A stretch of DNA of 64,000 nucleotides from Sphaerulina vaccinii (GCA_022570795.1 JAKUDP010000012.1:1612001-1676000); one strand, 5' to 3'. Counted from the stretch's first letter, positions 31,639-42,858 are shown. The notes: generated by a model not told the origin, from the sequence alone. Numbers and translations: made by a program.

Positions 31639-33813
31639 TTTGGACACGTGAAAGACAGATCTAGCCCTACACAACCACCGAACCCTGATGATAAAAGAAG
31701 AACAGGATGATTGCGCGACGCTTGCGACGCCCCCGATTGAGAAAGTGCCATTCTCGTTTCGAAGTGTTCGGGCTCTGCAACGACAGTCTTCATCCATCAA
31801 CAGGTTTGGAAAACCACAGGACGTCCACAGAAGAAATGAGTGCCGAAGGAACGGCACCTTTGATGACAGGCATATATACAGTACAGTACAATAGAACACT
31901 GCGATTACCAGAACCAGGCAAGACTTGTATCACCAGAAGCGCTTGGCTCCCAACTTCCATGGCAGAGAAAGGACCCAGTAGTATGGTATAGCAATATAAG
32001 GATCTGAACCCACAGAGGGCAGAGTCGTTTCTGTGAATTGACTGGCTGCTGTTCGTGCTCAACGGGTCCGAAATGTTGAACACAAATCAATCCTTGTACT
32101 TTGCTGCCAAGGTAGGATTGGATCTGTGTCGTGCGACAACGGGTAAGTCATGTGCTATTGTCCTGTCCCAAGTTATGCGGAGTGGTATATGTACGATCGG
32201 ACAGCTTCGATGAAATTGGATGTGAAGGCCGGCTACACGTGCATTTGGGTGTTGCAATCGTGTTGAAGGCATCTCGTTCTCATCAGCATGCTGAGGAATG
32301 AGGCACAGTTAATGTTTGATCCGCGAATAGCATGACGAGCTGGCTTTTCAGTTGTGATGATGCTGAACTGCCAGTGATGCAGACAGGCGCTTGGACGATA
32401 TGAGAGCCTGTGCTGCGGTTATATGGAGATTGTCTGAATAGAAACCTCATTTCCCTCATGCAGAACTGCCCATCATCACAGTACGAGAACTTGCTCCAGA
32501 GTAGTGACCGGGGCCAACGCCGAGTTGATGACTGGATGTTCGGTGCGAGCACTTGTTGGTGAGAGCGCTCGCATGCAGCTAAAGACCCAGACCACGATTG
32601 TCGAATGTCAGCTGCCTTGAACAGAACCATTCGAAGCCTGTCACTCCATATCTGCATGCTGGAGGAGTCGGGCATCGTGTCAAGTCCCTGTTCGTCAGTT
32701 TTCAAATCTTGCGCGGCGTAGCTGCGACGATCTCTCGCACCCACGTGGGTTAGTTGGGTGCTGATCATGAGTAATTATATGCCGCAAGCTCATCATTCGA
32801 TGAATAAGCCCATTGTCCTGGTCGCCGTTGTTGTTGGTGTCGCGACAAGTGTGTCAGTAGCAGGTTACATGTTCCATTGTACTTCGCCAGCTTTCGACTG
32901 CTTCACGACGGAGCAGCTTCCATGAAGTTTGCGGACGATGTGTGGGCGGAAAAGCTACCCAGGCGCTTGTGGGGAGGCCAGGGTCGGCTAGGCCGCGGCA
33001 TCGCGCCATATCGTCAACTGTGTTAGATTGATTCACGATTGTCTGAGATGGATGAGTATGCCGTTGTTCTAGCCTCCAAGAATCTTCCGGAATAACTGTA
33101 CCATAAGCAGCTGTCACGCTTCAGCTCATTGTTTGTGTGATACCAGTGGTATGGTCTTTGACAGCACACATCTTACAGAAGCAAGCAAGGACATCGTATT
33201 GCCGCAATAGCCAGAGTTGACACGGCGCAACGGCCCTCCGGCAGAAGGAGGCACGGCAGAAGCCTCAACCTTAACCCTAGTTGACGAGCAGAACAGAATC
33301 CTTCCATTCCTCTTGTTGAAGAACAGTTGCGGCACAACACTCTTCTTCAGGAGACGGTATCGCCTTGTCCGTGCCAGCATCAGTGCTATCCTGCAGCAAA
33401 ACCACAAACTCATCCACAGGGTGGGTCTCTGTGTCCTGCGGGTTGTTGTTGCAGTCGCTCTTTCGCGCAAGCCGGGGATCGCTGCATTGGTCCGCTTCAC
33501 CACTCCAGAAACGAGGCGTGCGTTGGCTTCCCTCACTTCCTTCCCGCCTTTCTTCTTCCTTTCACCTTTCAATACCACAACCATCGCCCTTTTCATCGCA
33601 CTTCTACGCTTCGACATTCTACGGCCTCAGGACTTATTCTCCGACGATTTTCGACGTTTCCTTTTACATTTGCGTCACATCTGGCCGCCAGGCGCAGCCG
33701 GAATACGACATTCGACGAGGATTAGTGAACGACAGTGCGGTCTTCTCCGTGCTTCTGGCCGCATGACTAGCACCTCTCAATAAGAGGGCATTTGCTTCTT
33801 GAATACCCGCAAT
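31639..33813. other. 2.2-kb intergenic region
   Basis: No gene is supported. Minus-strand frames at 32283-32768 and 33126-33617 and the plus-strand frame 33217-33783 have no domains. The latter two overlap a strongly CT-rich stretch (about 33500-33700) that looks like the promoter and leader of the gene starting at 33814. The frame antisense to the flavoprotein's second exon (31240-31899) is a shadow. Confidence 0.45.
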
Positions 33814-34890
33814 ATGGCAGACGAAGCATTGAGTTGTTTTACGTCGTTGTTGGAGAATGTGCCAGGCTGGATTGCGGAATTGGAGAGCATACTTGCAGCT
33901 GCCAAAGGACGGCAGCAGGAGATCATCTTCGCAAATAAGCCTGAATCGCCGACTGCGAAGTCATCGCAAGATGTCTCGAAGCCAACTTCGATCAAGTCAG
34001 GGCGATCCAATGACAGAGCCGAGCGGTCTGCCAGGCTGCCAGCAACTCTGAAGCACCTGACCAACTCCGACGCTCTGAGGTTGTCCCAACGCAAACGCAA
34101 AACAGCTTCTGTCGCCTCGGGTGACCAGTCTGGCCCTTGCAAGTTCCGAAATAGGCCCTCCGCAGTGGTCTATTACGATGGCGAGACACAAAAGCGATTC
34201 GAGCAGCTGGTACGCGGCGTCGGCACTTCACGAAACTCCATTCGCAAGGGCAAGATGAGTGCAAAAGTGGATGCGCTGAGTCGCTCGGGGTCCAGTAGTA
34301 GTGCTTCGAGCTGCAGTGATGGTAGCGGTGGAGAGGATGGCGACTTCAGCATCACCTCAGGCTTGAGATATAAGTCCAGTCGCTCACGGCCAGCATTCGG
34401 CAGGAATGATGGAACCGAGGCCTTCGACAAAGTCGACGGCCGATTGGAGAAAGCTCAGAGTCTGTGTGAGCGTGCTGCCCATCAGGTGCTGCGCGATGGA
34501 GACTGCACACTGGAAGTCACCAATGCCAAGGAACATTTTTCAGAGGCATTAAAGATGGCCACAGCAGAGATACCTGCCCTGAGAAAGAAGGCAGAAAAGT
34601 CAGCCGAGCGTCGGCGACGAAGCGCAGAGCAACATCGCTTAGAAGAGGAAGCTCAAGCAGCTCTTCGCGCTCTGAAGCGTGAACCTAGCCTCGACGACAA
34701 ACTTCCGGACGTGGTCACCCATGTTGATGTACCAAGCGATGGCGATCTGGAAGTCGATATACTGGAAGTCGATGACTCTGAATCATCTTCAGACTCGGAG
34801 GAGTTCAATATCAGCTCCTTCCAGTTCACCAAAGTCGGAGGGCGACTTGCGCCCCAGTTGCGGACATCACCAAGGCTGGCTGTGCAATAG
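33814..34890 (+). CDS. Hypothetical 358-aa coiled-coil protein
   Basis: The ATG at 33814 gives MADEALSCFTSLLENVPGWIAELESILAAAKGRQQEI. A Lys/Arg/Ser-rich middle contains LRLSQRKRKT, YYDGETQKRFEQLVRGVGTSRN and a Ser run. A long helix (ALRKKAEKSAERRRRSAEQHRLEEE) and an acidic Ser-Asp-Glu tail ending SPRLAVQ follow. It is a single exon with no signal peptide or membrane segment. The composition suggests a nuclear, possibly chromatin-associated protein. I recognise no named family. Confidence 0.65.
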   Translation: MADEALSCFTSLLENVPGWIAELESILAAAKGRQQEIIFANKPESPTAKSSQDVSKPTSIKSGRSNDRAERSARLPATLKHLTNSDALRLSQRKRKTASVASGDQSGPCKFRNRPSAVVYYDGETQKRFEQLVRGVGTSRNSIRKGKMSAKVDALSRSGSSSSASSCSDGSGGEDGDFSITSGLRYKSSRSRPAFGRNDGTEAFDKVDGRLEKAQSLCERAAHQVLRDGDCTLEVTNAKEHFSEALKMATAEIPALRKKAEKSAERRRRSAEQHRLEEEAQAALRALKREPSLDDKLPDVVTHVDVPSDGDLEVDILEVDDSESSSDSEEFNISSFQFTKVGGRLAPQLRTSPRLAVQ

Positions 34891-35517
34891 TCCTTTGGTT
34901 CTCGTTATTTCTTTTCGATCTGTGAATATGATGCGTTCAAGCGATGTTTCGATCTTTTATCTTAAATTGTTGATCTCTGGGAAGCGATGGAGTTCAAAAG
35001 AGCAACGCACGCAGAGTGCTTGCTGGTTGGGGTATTTCATACGATGGACCGACAGATGGGATGGAATCAGTGGCACGCTCGTTGCGTTTCTCTTACCTTG
35101 TCTTGTGTATATAGGCGACTCAATCTCATCGTGGTTGCTTGATACTGATGGTTCATTATCGACTCATATTTCATGTCTTGATGTTGTGTTTTGCGATTGA
35201 TACCAGCTTCTCACCTTTCCAGCTATTGATCCCTGGTCTACTCCGTCTGCGCTCCTGCGAATCGCAGTCCGCACCTTGTTGGTTATCGTTGAAGTGTTCG
35301 GAGTGGTCTGAGTAGTGATCCTTGCATGGTGTTCTGAGTCGCCAAGACCTGCACCTGCCGCCGCGACTTCACAGAATGCAAACACTTGTACACAATCCAA
35401 CCTCTCTACGCTATCGCCATGAGGCGAACAATCTAACGACGCGATGGGAAAGTACCAGGATCTATCTCCGGCGGTCAGAGAAGATCCAGAAGCGACGCTG
35501 TCTCACGTTTCGACGCG
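34891..35517. other. Intergenic, 3' end and promoter between two same-strand genes
   Basis: No gene is seen. The plus frame continuing to 35200 from inside the previous gene is an overlapping shadow, and short frames at 35164-35543 lack motifs. Confidence 0.45.
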
Positions 35518-38163
35518 ATGGAAACCGCTCCGCCACTGAATGATACCAACCGCATATATATGGAAGCCTCAGAATTGGACTTCACACCAGTATCCAATGG
35601 AAATGCTGTGCCTACATCAGTTATCCCTCTGCGACGGTGGCCGTGCGAGGCATGTGAGAAGACGTTCTCATCTCAGAGCGTGCGCGATCGGCATATGAGG
35701 ATTCATACTGGAGAAAAACGATTCTCCTGTCATTATCCTGGTTGCAGCAAGAGATTCGCGCGTCACGACTATCTTCGAAGTCACTGGCTCACTCATGAGA
35801 ACTTGCCGCCCCCGGGAGTCACAGACTCGAACGATGCGGACGCCCGTGTCCAGGTCCACGTGATTTTGGAGGATTCACTTCGCGATGCCGATCAATTTCC
35901 ATGTCAGCACGAAGGCTGTGACGAGGTGTTCAGAGGGCCCAACAAGCTGATAGAACACCAAAAGGTACATAACGACTTGAGGCCATTCAAGTGTCCAATA
36001 TGTGGCAAGGGTCTGTCCCGGAATGACAAGCTCACTGTCCATATCCGGCGCCACAATGAGCAGAAGCAGGTGATCTATCCGCCCCCTGATGACCCCGCGA
36101 CAGTCACCAGAGTTCAACGAGTCGAAGTACCAAGCGAAACACAGCATCCTGTTCCCGCGTCCCGTCCTCGAGGCCGACCGCCACTCTTGCAACCTGGTCA
36201 GCATCATGATTGTCAATTGTGCGGTAAGAGATTTGGTCGATCGAGCGACTTGAAGCGCCATCTGGCCAGTAGCGTCCATACATATCCCGGCAATGCTGCT
36301 AGCGAGGTTCATTCGATTCCTAGATCTCAGGCGCAGAGAGCCTACCCGTGCTCGGTGTGCGGCAAGGCGTTCAGCAGACGAACAGATAGAGACAGACATA
36401 TGGCATCTCCCAATGTTCACAGGGATGTGTGGCGGCCAGATCAGCGGTCTTTCAGTGCAATCATGTCGCCCTACGCGCAGGAATGCATAGGCTGTGGACG
36501 GGCTTTCACGGAGGAGGCGGCATTCTATACTCATGCACCTTGCTACCAGCAAGCAGCTGCACTCGGAGAGCATGCGTCATCAGAGGATGGCGAAGATACT
36601 GACGAAGACGACGAAGACGCAGAAAATGCTGTAGAGGACACAGCGTTGCTGGACGATTTTGAGGCTCAGTTACTTGCAGCAGCTAATGTTGCACCTAATG
36701 AACAAAACCAAGACCACCGAAAACGTCAAAGCGATGCGCAAAATCCGCGACTAGATGCCAGCTCAAGTCGACAAGCTACTCTCGTGTCACACAAAGGCGA
36801 GGGGCAGGCGCAGGATACGCTGGGGAGAGCAGCATTCCGCAACCAGACCATCATCCAGAGCAGGACAGCACATGTCGATCAATCACAACTGGGTAGAGAT
36901 GCGACAACAGCAGTAAGGAGTGCATGTACAAACCAGTCCCGCTCTGCAGCATCACCGCATTCTCGCCTCTGCTATGGTTGTGGAAAGGTCTTCTGGGACA
37001 GCAATGGCTTCTGGATGCACAGTCCTTGCTTCACGACAACCGTGCAGAAGGTTGCCGAAGAAGCTCTCGCACCAGTAACAGAGTTGCCTTGGAATAAGAC
37101 GGTGGACTCGGCCAAAGCGACTGCGTCCCCAACTCTGACACCTACCGGAGCACATTTGCTAAGGAGAAATGAGCTCAACGCGGTCAACTTCGATGAGCAA
37201 TCCAAAATTTCGAAACAGCAGAATCCGAGTCCAGAGAGTGTGAAGCAAGCAATAGGGCAACTTGAGAAAGTCATCGATGCTGCGCCCTCCGTTGAAGTAC
37301 AACGGCTGTTGGTTGACATTGCAAAGAGCAATGCAGGTGCAAGACCTATACCGCCGGATGAGCTTCACAGTCTGATTCAGCAAGGACCGGACATACACGC
37401 TCTGGTCACGAAGATGGAGAGAGATAACTCTGAGCTACAACTTTGGCTCAAGAAGCATCGTAAAGCGAACACAACCCAGCAGTCCACCAAGCCAGAGACA
37501 GCAGTACCCTCTAAGCCGTCGCAGGGAGACGTTCGTTGGGCCTGCGAGGTCAGTGAAGAGACCATGGCCAACATACACTGCTATGCCAGGCCGGGGGAAG
37601 ACCTTGACTGGACCAAGATCACAGATCGAATAGAGCGAAGACGCTTGCAGACTATCATCGAAACCCGCAGACGGCGAGAACGTGAGCGCCACGCGCAAGG
37701 TCAGAGTGGAAGTGGAGGCGACTATCCTGGTGCCGAAGGCGTTCGTGGCTTCTTGAGCAAGGCTTCTGGTTCCGGAAAGCGACTACTGGATTCACGCCTG
37801 CATGGGAAGAACGAGTTGAACCGCCTCAAGCGTAAGGTCAGCCATGACGCGGAGTTGCCATCCACGTCGATGACGATGTCTCCTGGCACAAGTGTCAGGA
37901 CCACCGCCGCGACTCAAGATATGAAGCTCAAAGCTCGCTTCATCGACCGACAAGCCCATGCGGTGCGCATACGAATTGGCATGTTTGAAGACAGTCAGCC
38001 CGAAGACACATCCACTGCCAATGACGAGACCAAGTCCAAGTACTTTCCTCGCAACTCGACGCAGCTACCGCAACAGCACAGCTTGCGAACGAGTACTGGA
38101 TTGAGGTTGAACGACGGTACAGACCATGACTACGAGCGTGTCATTGAAGACGATGAGCCTTGA
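35518..38163 (+). CDS. C2H2 zinc-finger protein, 881 aa, with CCHC-variant fingers
   Basis: A single exon starts at ATG 35518. Six C2H2-type fingers lie in the first ~300 residues: CEACEKTF...HMRIH, CHYPGCSKRF...HWLTH, CQHEGCDEVF...HQKVH, CPICGKGL...HIRRH, CQLCGKRF...HLASSVH and CSVCGKAF...HMASPNVH. The first two are joined by the TGEKRF linker. An AT-hook-like RPRGRPPLL sits between fingers 4 and 5. Two short atypical fingers, CIGCGRAF...HAPC and CYGCGKVF...HSPC, have Cys in the last ligand place. An acidic stretch (EDGEDTDEDDEDAE) and a basic region (RRRLQTIIETRRRRERER) follow. The likely role is a sequence-specific transcription factor. The target is unknown. Confidence 0.88.
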   Translation: METAPPLNDTNRIYMEASELDFTPVSNGNAVPTSVIPLRRWPCEACEKTFSSQSVRDRHMRIHTGEKRFSCHYPGCSKRFARHDYLRSHWLTHENLPPPGVTDSNDADARVQVHVILEDSLRDADQFPCQHEGCDEVFRGPNKLIEHQKVHNDLRPFKCPICGKGLSRNDKLTVHIRRHNEQKQVIYPPPDDPATVTRVQRVEVPSETQHPVPASRPRGRPPLLQPGQHHDCQLCGKRFGRSSDLKRHLASSVHTYPGNAASEVHSIPRSQAQRAYPCSVCGKAFSRRTDRDRHMASPNVHRDVWRPDQRSFSAIMSPYAQECIGCGRAFTEEAAFYTHAPCYQQAAALGEHASSEDGEDTDEDDEDAENAVEDTALLDDFEAQLLAAANVAPNEQNQDHRKRQSDAQNPRLDASSSRQATLVSHKGEGQAQDTLGRAAFRNQTIIQSRTAHVDQSQLGRDATTAVRSACTNQSRSAASPHSRLCYGCGKVFWDSNGFWMHSPCFTTTVQKVAEEALAPVTELPWNKTVDSAKATASPTLTPTGAHLLRRNELNAVNFDEQSKISKQQNPSPESVKQAIGQLEKVIDAAPSVEVQRLLVDIAKSNAGARPIPPDELHSLIQQGPDIHALVTKMERDNSELQLWLKKHRKANTTQQSTKPETAVPSKPSQGDVRWACEVSEETMANIHCYARPGEDLDWTKITDRIERRRLQTIIETRRRRERERHAQGQSGSGGDYPGAEGVRGFLSKASGSGKRLLDSRLHGKNELNRLKRKVSHDAELPSTSMTMSPGTSVRTTAATQDMKLKARFIDRQAHAVRIRIGMFEDSQPEDTSTANDETKSKYFPRNSTQLPQQHSLRTSTGLRLNDGTDHDYERVIEDDEP

Positions 38164-39299
38164 GGAAGCAAAGTGTTTCAAGACCAGCATACCTACGAGT
38201 GTGACTTGCAGCTGAGATCGGTTCGCGACTTCCTGAAACACCATTGTGACACTGTTGAAACGCTCCCGCAAGCTGTCTGAACATGGAACAACATGCCACG
38301 AGGTTGTTCAACAGTTCATCGGGCGAGGGCTGAGGAAAGTGGTCATTGCCGGCCTCTCTGCGATCTTGCACTGTCTATGCCACTTACAGCAGCCTCGGCG
38401 TGCGAACGAAGTTGATACTCGGAACGGAGAGGATGTATCGAAATTCAGGCATCGTGTCTAATATCTCTCGCAATCGCAGCCGTCTATGCAGCTCGGCGCA
38501 GAGACGTGCATGGCGGCAACGTTCATTTTCCTCGAGCCTTGGGGCAGTTTATCGTTCATCGTATCGTGTATCGTGCTCGAATAGCCGGATCCGGGCCCAC
38601 ATCGGCTTTCCGCCAAAACGCGCTCGAACGCGCCAAGACATCACCTTTCTCAAGGAGAATCCGAACACGCTGTCGTCGCACTACAAGACCGGCATCGTAC
38701 GCAAGATTGGCAGCGTTGGACAGGAGCTGGAAGTTTTACCGTCGCCGTTACACAACCAAAGGTTGCGCGCACAGCACAATTGGCGCGAAATTTCCCGGCA
38801 TCAGCGCGTCGCGAAGCCGGAAGCCGTTCACTGGTTACCTGTTCTTGAGCCTCATGCTCGAACGCCAGTATAGACTAGCCCTCTGCAAGCACTTCTGTCT
38901 CCTGTTTGTTAGTGGTTCCCAACCACCTTTTTCTAGACTCTTGCATGATGGTTCGCATAACAGCCTTCGTAGGAGAGCCGTGCAAGGCCTCCATGGTACT
39001 GAACATAGGGAGTGGCAATGTGCCTTTACTTATGGTAAGACGTTTGCACACTGTTGAGCACTAATCTCTTCTCTAGACATTGCATCCACATTCTTTTACT
39101 AATTGACAATCGCCGAGACACTCATTTTACAACGACCGAAAGTCACAACGACAATACACGATCTTTGACTTTGCAACGTCACAACGACTCTCGCTATACT
39201 AGGTCAACGGCAAGAACGACCGAAACGTGCACTACCGTGCTTTGAGGCTAGATTCAGCCTCTACGCGTACTGTCAACGCTTATCGCGAAGTCGTACGAT
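38164..39299. other. 1.1-kb intergenic region
   Basis: Two overlapping plus frames (38346-38873, 38506-39057) are Arg/Ser-rich, mutually exclusive and motif-free, so I do not call them. From about 39060 the sequence is an A/C-rich leader (CACAACGACAATACACG, CACAACGACTC) leading to the next ATG. Confidence 0.45.
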
Positions 39300-40805
39300 A
39301 TGGCTAGCGAATTACTACAACAGGCTCTGGGTGGTGTACCTACGCCACAGCCAGATATCGGCATCAATATTGCATTCCTTATACTATTCACCATATGCGG
39401 TGTGTTCAATTTCGAGACTTTCTGGCGCAACAACAAGCAGCAAAGGCTGTTTGCCTTCAACGCTGCAATAACGGGTAAGCTTTCGATGCAGCTTCCTGTA
39501 GTCGCCATGGCTAATAATATCTCAGGCTTCTGCTCAATACGCATAATAGCAACATCACTACGGATAGCATGGGCTTATGATCCTGAAAATGTCCACTTAG
39601 CAATGGCTGCTCGGATCTTCCTTTGTAGTGGACCGGTCATCCTGATCGTTTCTAACATGTGGTGGACGCAGAGGTTGATCCGAGCTCAGCATCCTTCCTT
39701 CGGCTGGTCCAAAGGCCCTTCAGCATCGGTTCCGATAATTGTCGGCATGAGCATATTCACGATTCTCCTTATGATCACTGGCACATGCATCCAATTCTAC
39801 CTCTCTGCTGCACGTGCACAATATGCTGCACGCTGCATCCAGCAGTATGGCGACGTACTGTTCGCGATACTCGCAGTCTCGCCGATTCCAATCTTGTTGA
39901 TTTCAGCTCTGGCAAAGACACACCCGGACTTGAAAGATCTCTATGAGGACAACTTTGGGCGGCATTGCATCATGAGAAAGGTTCTGGTTTGTCTGGCAAC
40001 TGCTCTCCTTCTCTCCATAGGAGCCTTGTTCCGAGCGACAATCGCGTTCGCCCCAGTGGCGCAAGTCGGCACATCTACTCCTTGGTACTACTCCAAAGCT
40101 TGCTTCTATATCTTCAGCTTCACTCTTGAGATCCTGGTTGTGGTGTTCTGGATGATCGTGCGCATCGACAAGCTCTTCATCATACCCAATGGAGCCTGGG
40201 GTGCGCACTCGTACGCAGGCGGCTTCATCTTTCCCGGCGAGCCTGGCAACGAGAAACCGCGAATGACCACTTTCCCTCGCGAGCATATCGTCCATGCAAT
40301 GAAAGGTTCCGATACGCTCTCCACGAGGAGTAGCACGATTCCACCGCCTTCACGATCTGGATCTTGGGGCAGCGCTCGCCAATACATGTGCGCTTCGCCT
40401 GCCATACCTCATTTACCTTCGCCTAAGCTTGAGCAGCAGTCAACCTGGGACAATACCTCTCATACGCGGGTCGACTCCGCTTGGGGCGATGACAGCCGGA
40501 CAGGAGTCATCTACATTGATACCCAGGAGAGTGTGGACGTGCAGCGTCCAGCATCCTGTATGCGATGTCTCAATTGTGGTTCTCACGAAGACGTAAATGA
40601 CTACGCTGCTCCAACGCATAGGCGAATGCCAACACGACTAGGCTTTGATCCTCGATCTGCACAGTGGATTTCCCAGCCCATGAGTGCGCCCAGTGTATCA
40701 CAGTACTCTGTACGAGAGACGCTACGACCTGTCAGCACAGTACTGGATGCACGAATGTCTGAAGACGCTAGTCCTGGTAGCTTTCTTGGGGGCTGGGCTC
40801 AATGA
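39300..40805 (+). CDS. Seven-TM-like fungal membrane protein, DUF3112 family
   Basis: The frame is continuous from ATG 39300 to TGA 40805, but 39475-39525 is a 51 bp intron (GTAAGC...CTCAG, GCTAATA branch point) whose length is a multiple of three. The spliced product is therefore 484, not 501, residues, joining NAAITG to FCSIRIIATSLRIAW. Hydrophobic segments include INIAFLILFTICGVF, IFLCSGPVILIVSNMWW, VPIIVGMSIFTILLMI, VLFAILAVSPIPILLI, VLVCLATALLLSIGAL and IFSFTLEILVVVFWM. A Ser-rich cytoplasmic tail follows. The R-x-N motif and SLRIAWAYDPEN are typical of the DUF3112 family, whose function is unknown. Confidence 0.85.
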   Translation: MASELLQQALGGVPTPQPDIGINIAFLILFTICGVFNFETFWRNNKQQRLFAFNAAITGKLSMQLPVVAMANNISGFCSIRIIATSLRIAWAYDPENVHLAMAARIFLCSGPVILIVSNMWWTQRLIRAQHPSFGWSKGPSASVPIIVGMSIFTILLMITGTCIQFYLSAARAQYAARCIQQYGDVLFAILAVSPIPILLISALAKTHPDLKDLYEDNFGRHCIMRKVLVCLATALLLSIGALFRATIAFAPVAQVGTSTPWYYSKACFYIFSFTLEILVVVFWMIVRIDKLFIIPNGAWGAHSYAGGFIFPGEPGNEKPRMTTFPREHIVHAMKGSDTLSTRSSTIPPPSRSGSWGSARQYMCASPAIPHLPSPKLEQQSTWDNTSHTRVDSAWGDDSRTGVIYIDTQESVDVQRPASCMRCLNCGSHEDVNDYAAPTHRRMPTRLGFDPRSAQWISQPMSAPSVSQYSVRETLRPVSTVLDARMSEDASPGSFLGGWAQ

Positions 40806-41513
40806 AATGTAAGGCCCGAGAGCATGTGGGTGCCGCCTCGGAAGGACAGCCGAATGTCACGAGATTGCGAGTGGCTGTTGGCACTGTACTATGATCGATG
40901 AGTGAGATGGAAGTCTCGTGTGTATGATGAGGCTCGCGTGCTGGGCATGGAAAGCTTTGACGAACTTTGGTCGCGCTAGACCTAGATGAACGAATTCCTT
41001 AGTGTATATATAGATAGCAAGTCAACGAGAAGGGTTTGGCAATGCGAGACCTTTGAGAGTCGCCTCAACGCAGTCGGAGCCGAGCCAGACTCCCTGATGT
41101 TATCTGATCTCGTTCGGGAGTGGAGGAGATGGTGGTATAGACCCACTTGCTTAGGGTTGCCCGAAACTACTGGGACGGCGACAAGGTGCATTTGTCGGCA
41201 TCTTGAATCAGCTGTTCTATGCTCATGATCAATATGTCAATGTTCGAGAAGTTTCAAGTTGATACATGCAGCTCCCGAAGCGCAATGTACCAAAAGCTGA
41301 ATTATCGATATTCTTGAAATGTGGCTATTTTGAGTCTTGTTTGACAATTTTGTGCACTTCACCCCTATCTTCAAGGACATACTTGGACATATATCAGTTT
41401 CACGTCCGAACATCGCTATCTCATGCCTGCTCTGTCCCACAATCAACCCATTGGCTCCTTCGAATCCTTTGTACGATTTCCTAAAAACAACTCGTCGCCA
41501 TGTCTCCTGCATA
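40806..41513. other. Intergenic
   Basis: No gene is supported. Overlapping frames at 41237-41552 on both strands lack motifs. Confidence 0.4.
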
Positions 41514-41840
41514 CTATCTTCGAGCGATCATCCACCAATTCGCCAACCTTGAGCTACTCCATTCGCGTTGAGCCCAAGACCATTCTGCGTAGCTGTCGGA
41601 GCAGGATGAACCTTTGCGCCTCCTCCTTTTCCAAAGATCTTCGTCGCGATCTTCCCAATCACGCCCCATTTCGGCTCCGGCGAGCGGGCTAAGATTTCCG
41701 ATGTCTATGGCAATGTCAGATATGTCATCATTGGCTATGAGCATCTGACGTACGGCTAAGGATGCATCCACTGGCATTGGTACAGCAGCTGCCATTGCAC
41801 CAAGTGCTAGGATAGTGGAGATGATGGCTGTGAGACGCAT
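41514..41840 (-). CDS. Small secreted protein, 108 aa
   Basis: I start at the ATG at 41840 because MRLTAIISTILALGAMAAAVP is a clear signal peptide. The frame is open further upstream to 42002 but reads as leader there. The mature part is DASLAVRQMLIANDDISDIAIDIGNLSP..., then a basic run WKRRRRKGSSC that could be cut by a Kex2-type protease, leaving a Trp/Ser-rich C-terminal peptide (AEWSWAQREW). There is only one cysteine. It has no recognised family and is an effector- or pheromone-precursor-like candidate. It lies 0.9 kb from the transposon block. Confidence 0.5.
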   Translation of the reverse strand: MRLTAIISTILALGAMAAAVPMPVDASLAVRQMLIANDDISDIAIDIGNLSPLAGAEMGRDWEDRDEDLWKRRRRKGSSCSDSYAEWSWAQREWSSSRLANWWMIARR

Positions 41841-42707
41841 CTTTGCTGAAGCTTTGTTTGTATCGTGGATGATTCTGGGTGAAGGTGGAATGCAGAAACT
41901 GTGCGAGAGTGGCTGTGCTCTCAGGTCGTTGATGAGCTGGGAAGATGGAAACGAGGTCCCATGCGGAGTTGTGAACAGGATCGCCTCAAGGTGGTACGCC
42001 ACGACTTATATGCTGATCAACGGAGCTACTTGCCTCGAAATGGTCAAGATCGGACAGACTCATCGCTCGCTGATGAATTCTCCGTGTGCTACGACTTCAT
42101 ATGATTCTTGCTGTGTCGCGTCGTACTGGCACTTAAACGAGAAGCGAACAATTCGCCGAATCACTTCTTGGATATGGTACGTACGTACTCCGTATGATAC
42201 CAGCATTTCGAAGGCGCATGTGCGTAGCCTGGCGCCGACTTTCTCTCGTACTCGCGTGCTGCCAAACCTGGCCTTTCGAAGTGTTCACAGGCTTGATATC
42301 CTCTGATCCGTTGCGTGCAAGTACTCTGAGATCAATAATGCCATCTTCTCTGGTGTTCATGGATCTTGACATGTGAGCGGTACAAGCTCATCCACGACGT
42401 GAAGCTAGAACATCAGAACACGATTGCGTTAGCTGTCGAGTGCCGTCAGACGATACTCATCTCGCCATGCTCGCATTCTGGACCTGGACAGAGGCTTTGT
42501 CCATGATCTTCGGCGTTTCCAAATTTGGCACGTCCTCGGCGCGCCAGAGATGATGGGGCAATAGAGCCTGGAAGACCCAAGCCATTGGCATAGCTATTCC
42601 AGACCCTGATAGTCTGTGTAATATATACGCATTGTAGAGAGTGAGAATAGAGAGACGTCGTGAGTGAAGAAGGAGAGGAAGGAGATGTTGTGGCGAATTG
42701 CTTGGCA
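41841..42707. other. Intergenic flank of the transposon block
   Basis: No gene is seen. The CA/TG content is normal, so RIP has not visibly spread into this flank. Confidence 0.45.
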
Positions 42708-42715
42708 TAGAAAAG

Positions 42716-42858
42716 GGGTATATCTATTATAAGGCAGAACACGGACTATGTAATAAAGCCACACGCCACGCCGCGGAGTAGGCCGGGCATGCCCCTCCAG
42801 ACTAATTTGTATGGCGTCCCTATACTAATTAGTCTAATTAATAATGTTTCTTATACTT
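42716..42858 (+). repeat. Left terminal inverted repeat of the outer transposon
   Basis: This pairs with 52463-52596. Shared blocks are AGGCAGAACACGGAC, GCGGAGTAGGCCGGGCAT, CCAGACTAATTTGTAT, GCGTCCCTATACTAATTAGT and AATGTTTCTTATACTT. The left copy has about 10 extra bases near 42755-42770. The outer half keeps normal CA/TG content. Confidence 0.85.

Noticed and set aside
31240..31899. 219-codon minus-strand frame
   Set aside because: It lies antisense to the second exon and intron of the FMN-binding protein gene, has a Cys/Val/Leu-biased shadow composition and no start context.
33217..33783. 188-codon plus-strand frame before the gene at 33814
   Set aside because: CT-rich promoter and leader composition, Phe/Arg/Leu-biased, with two other frames equally open.
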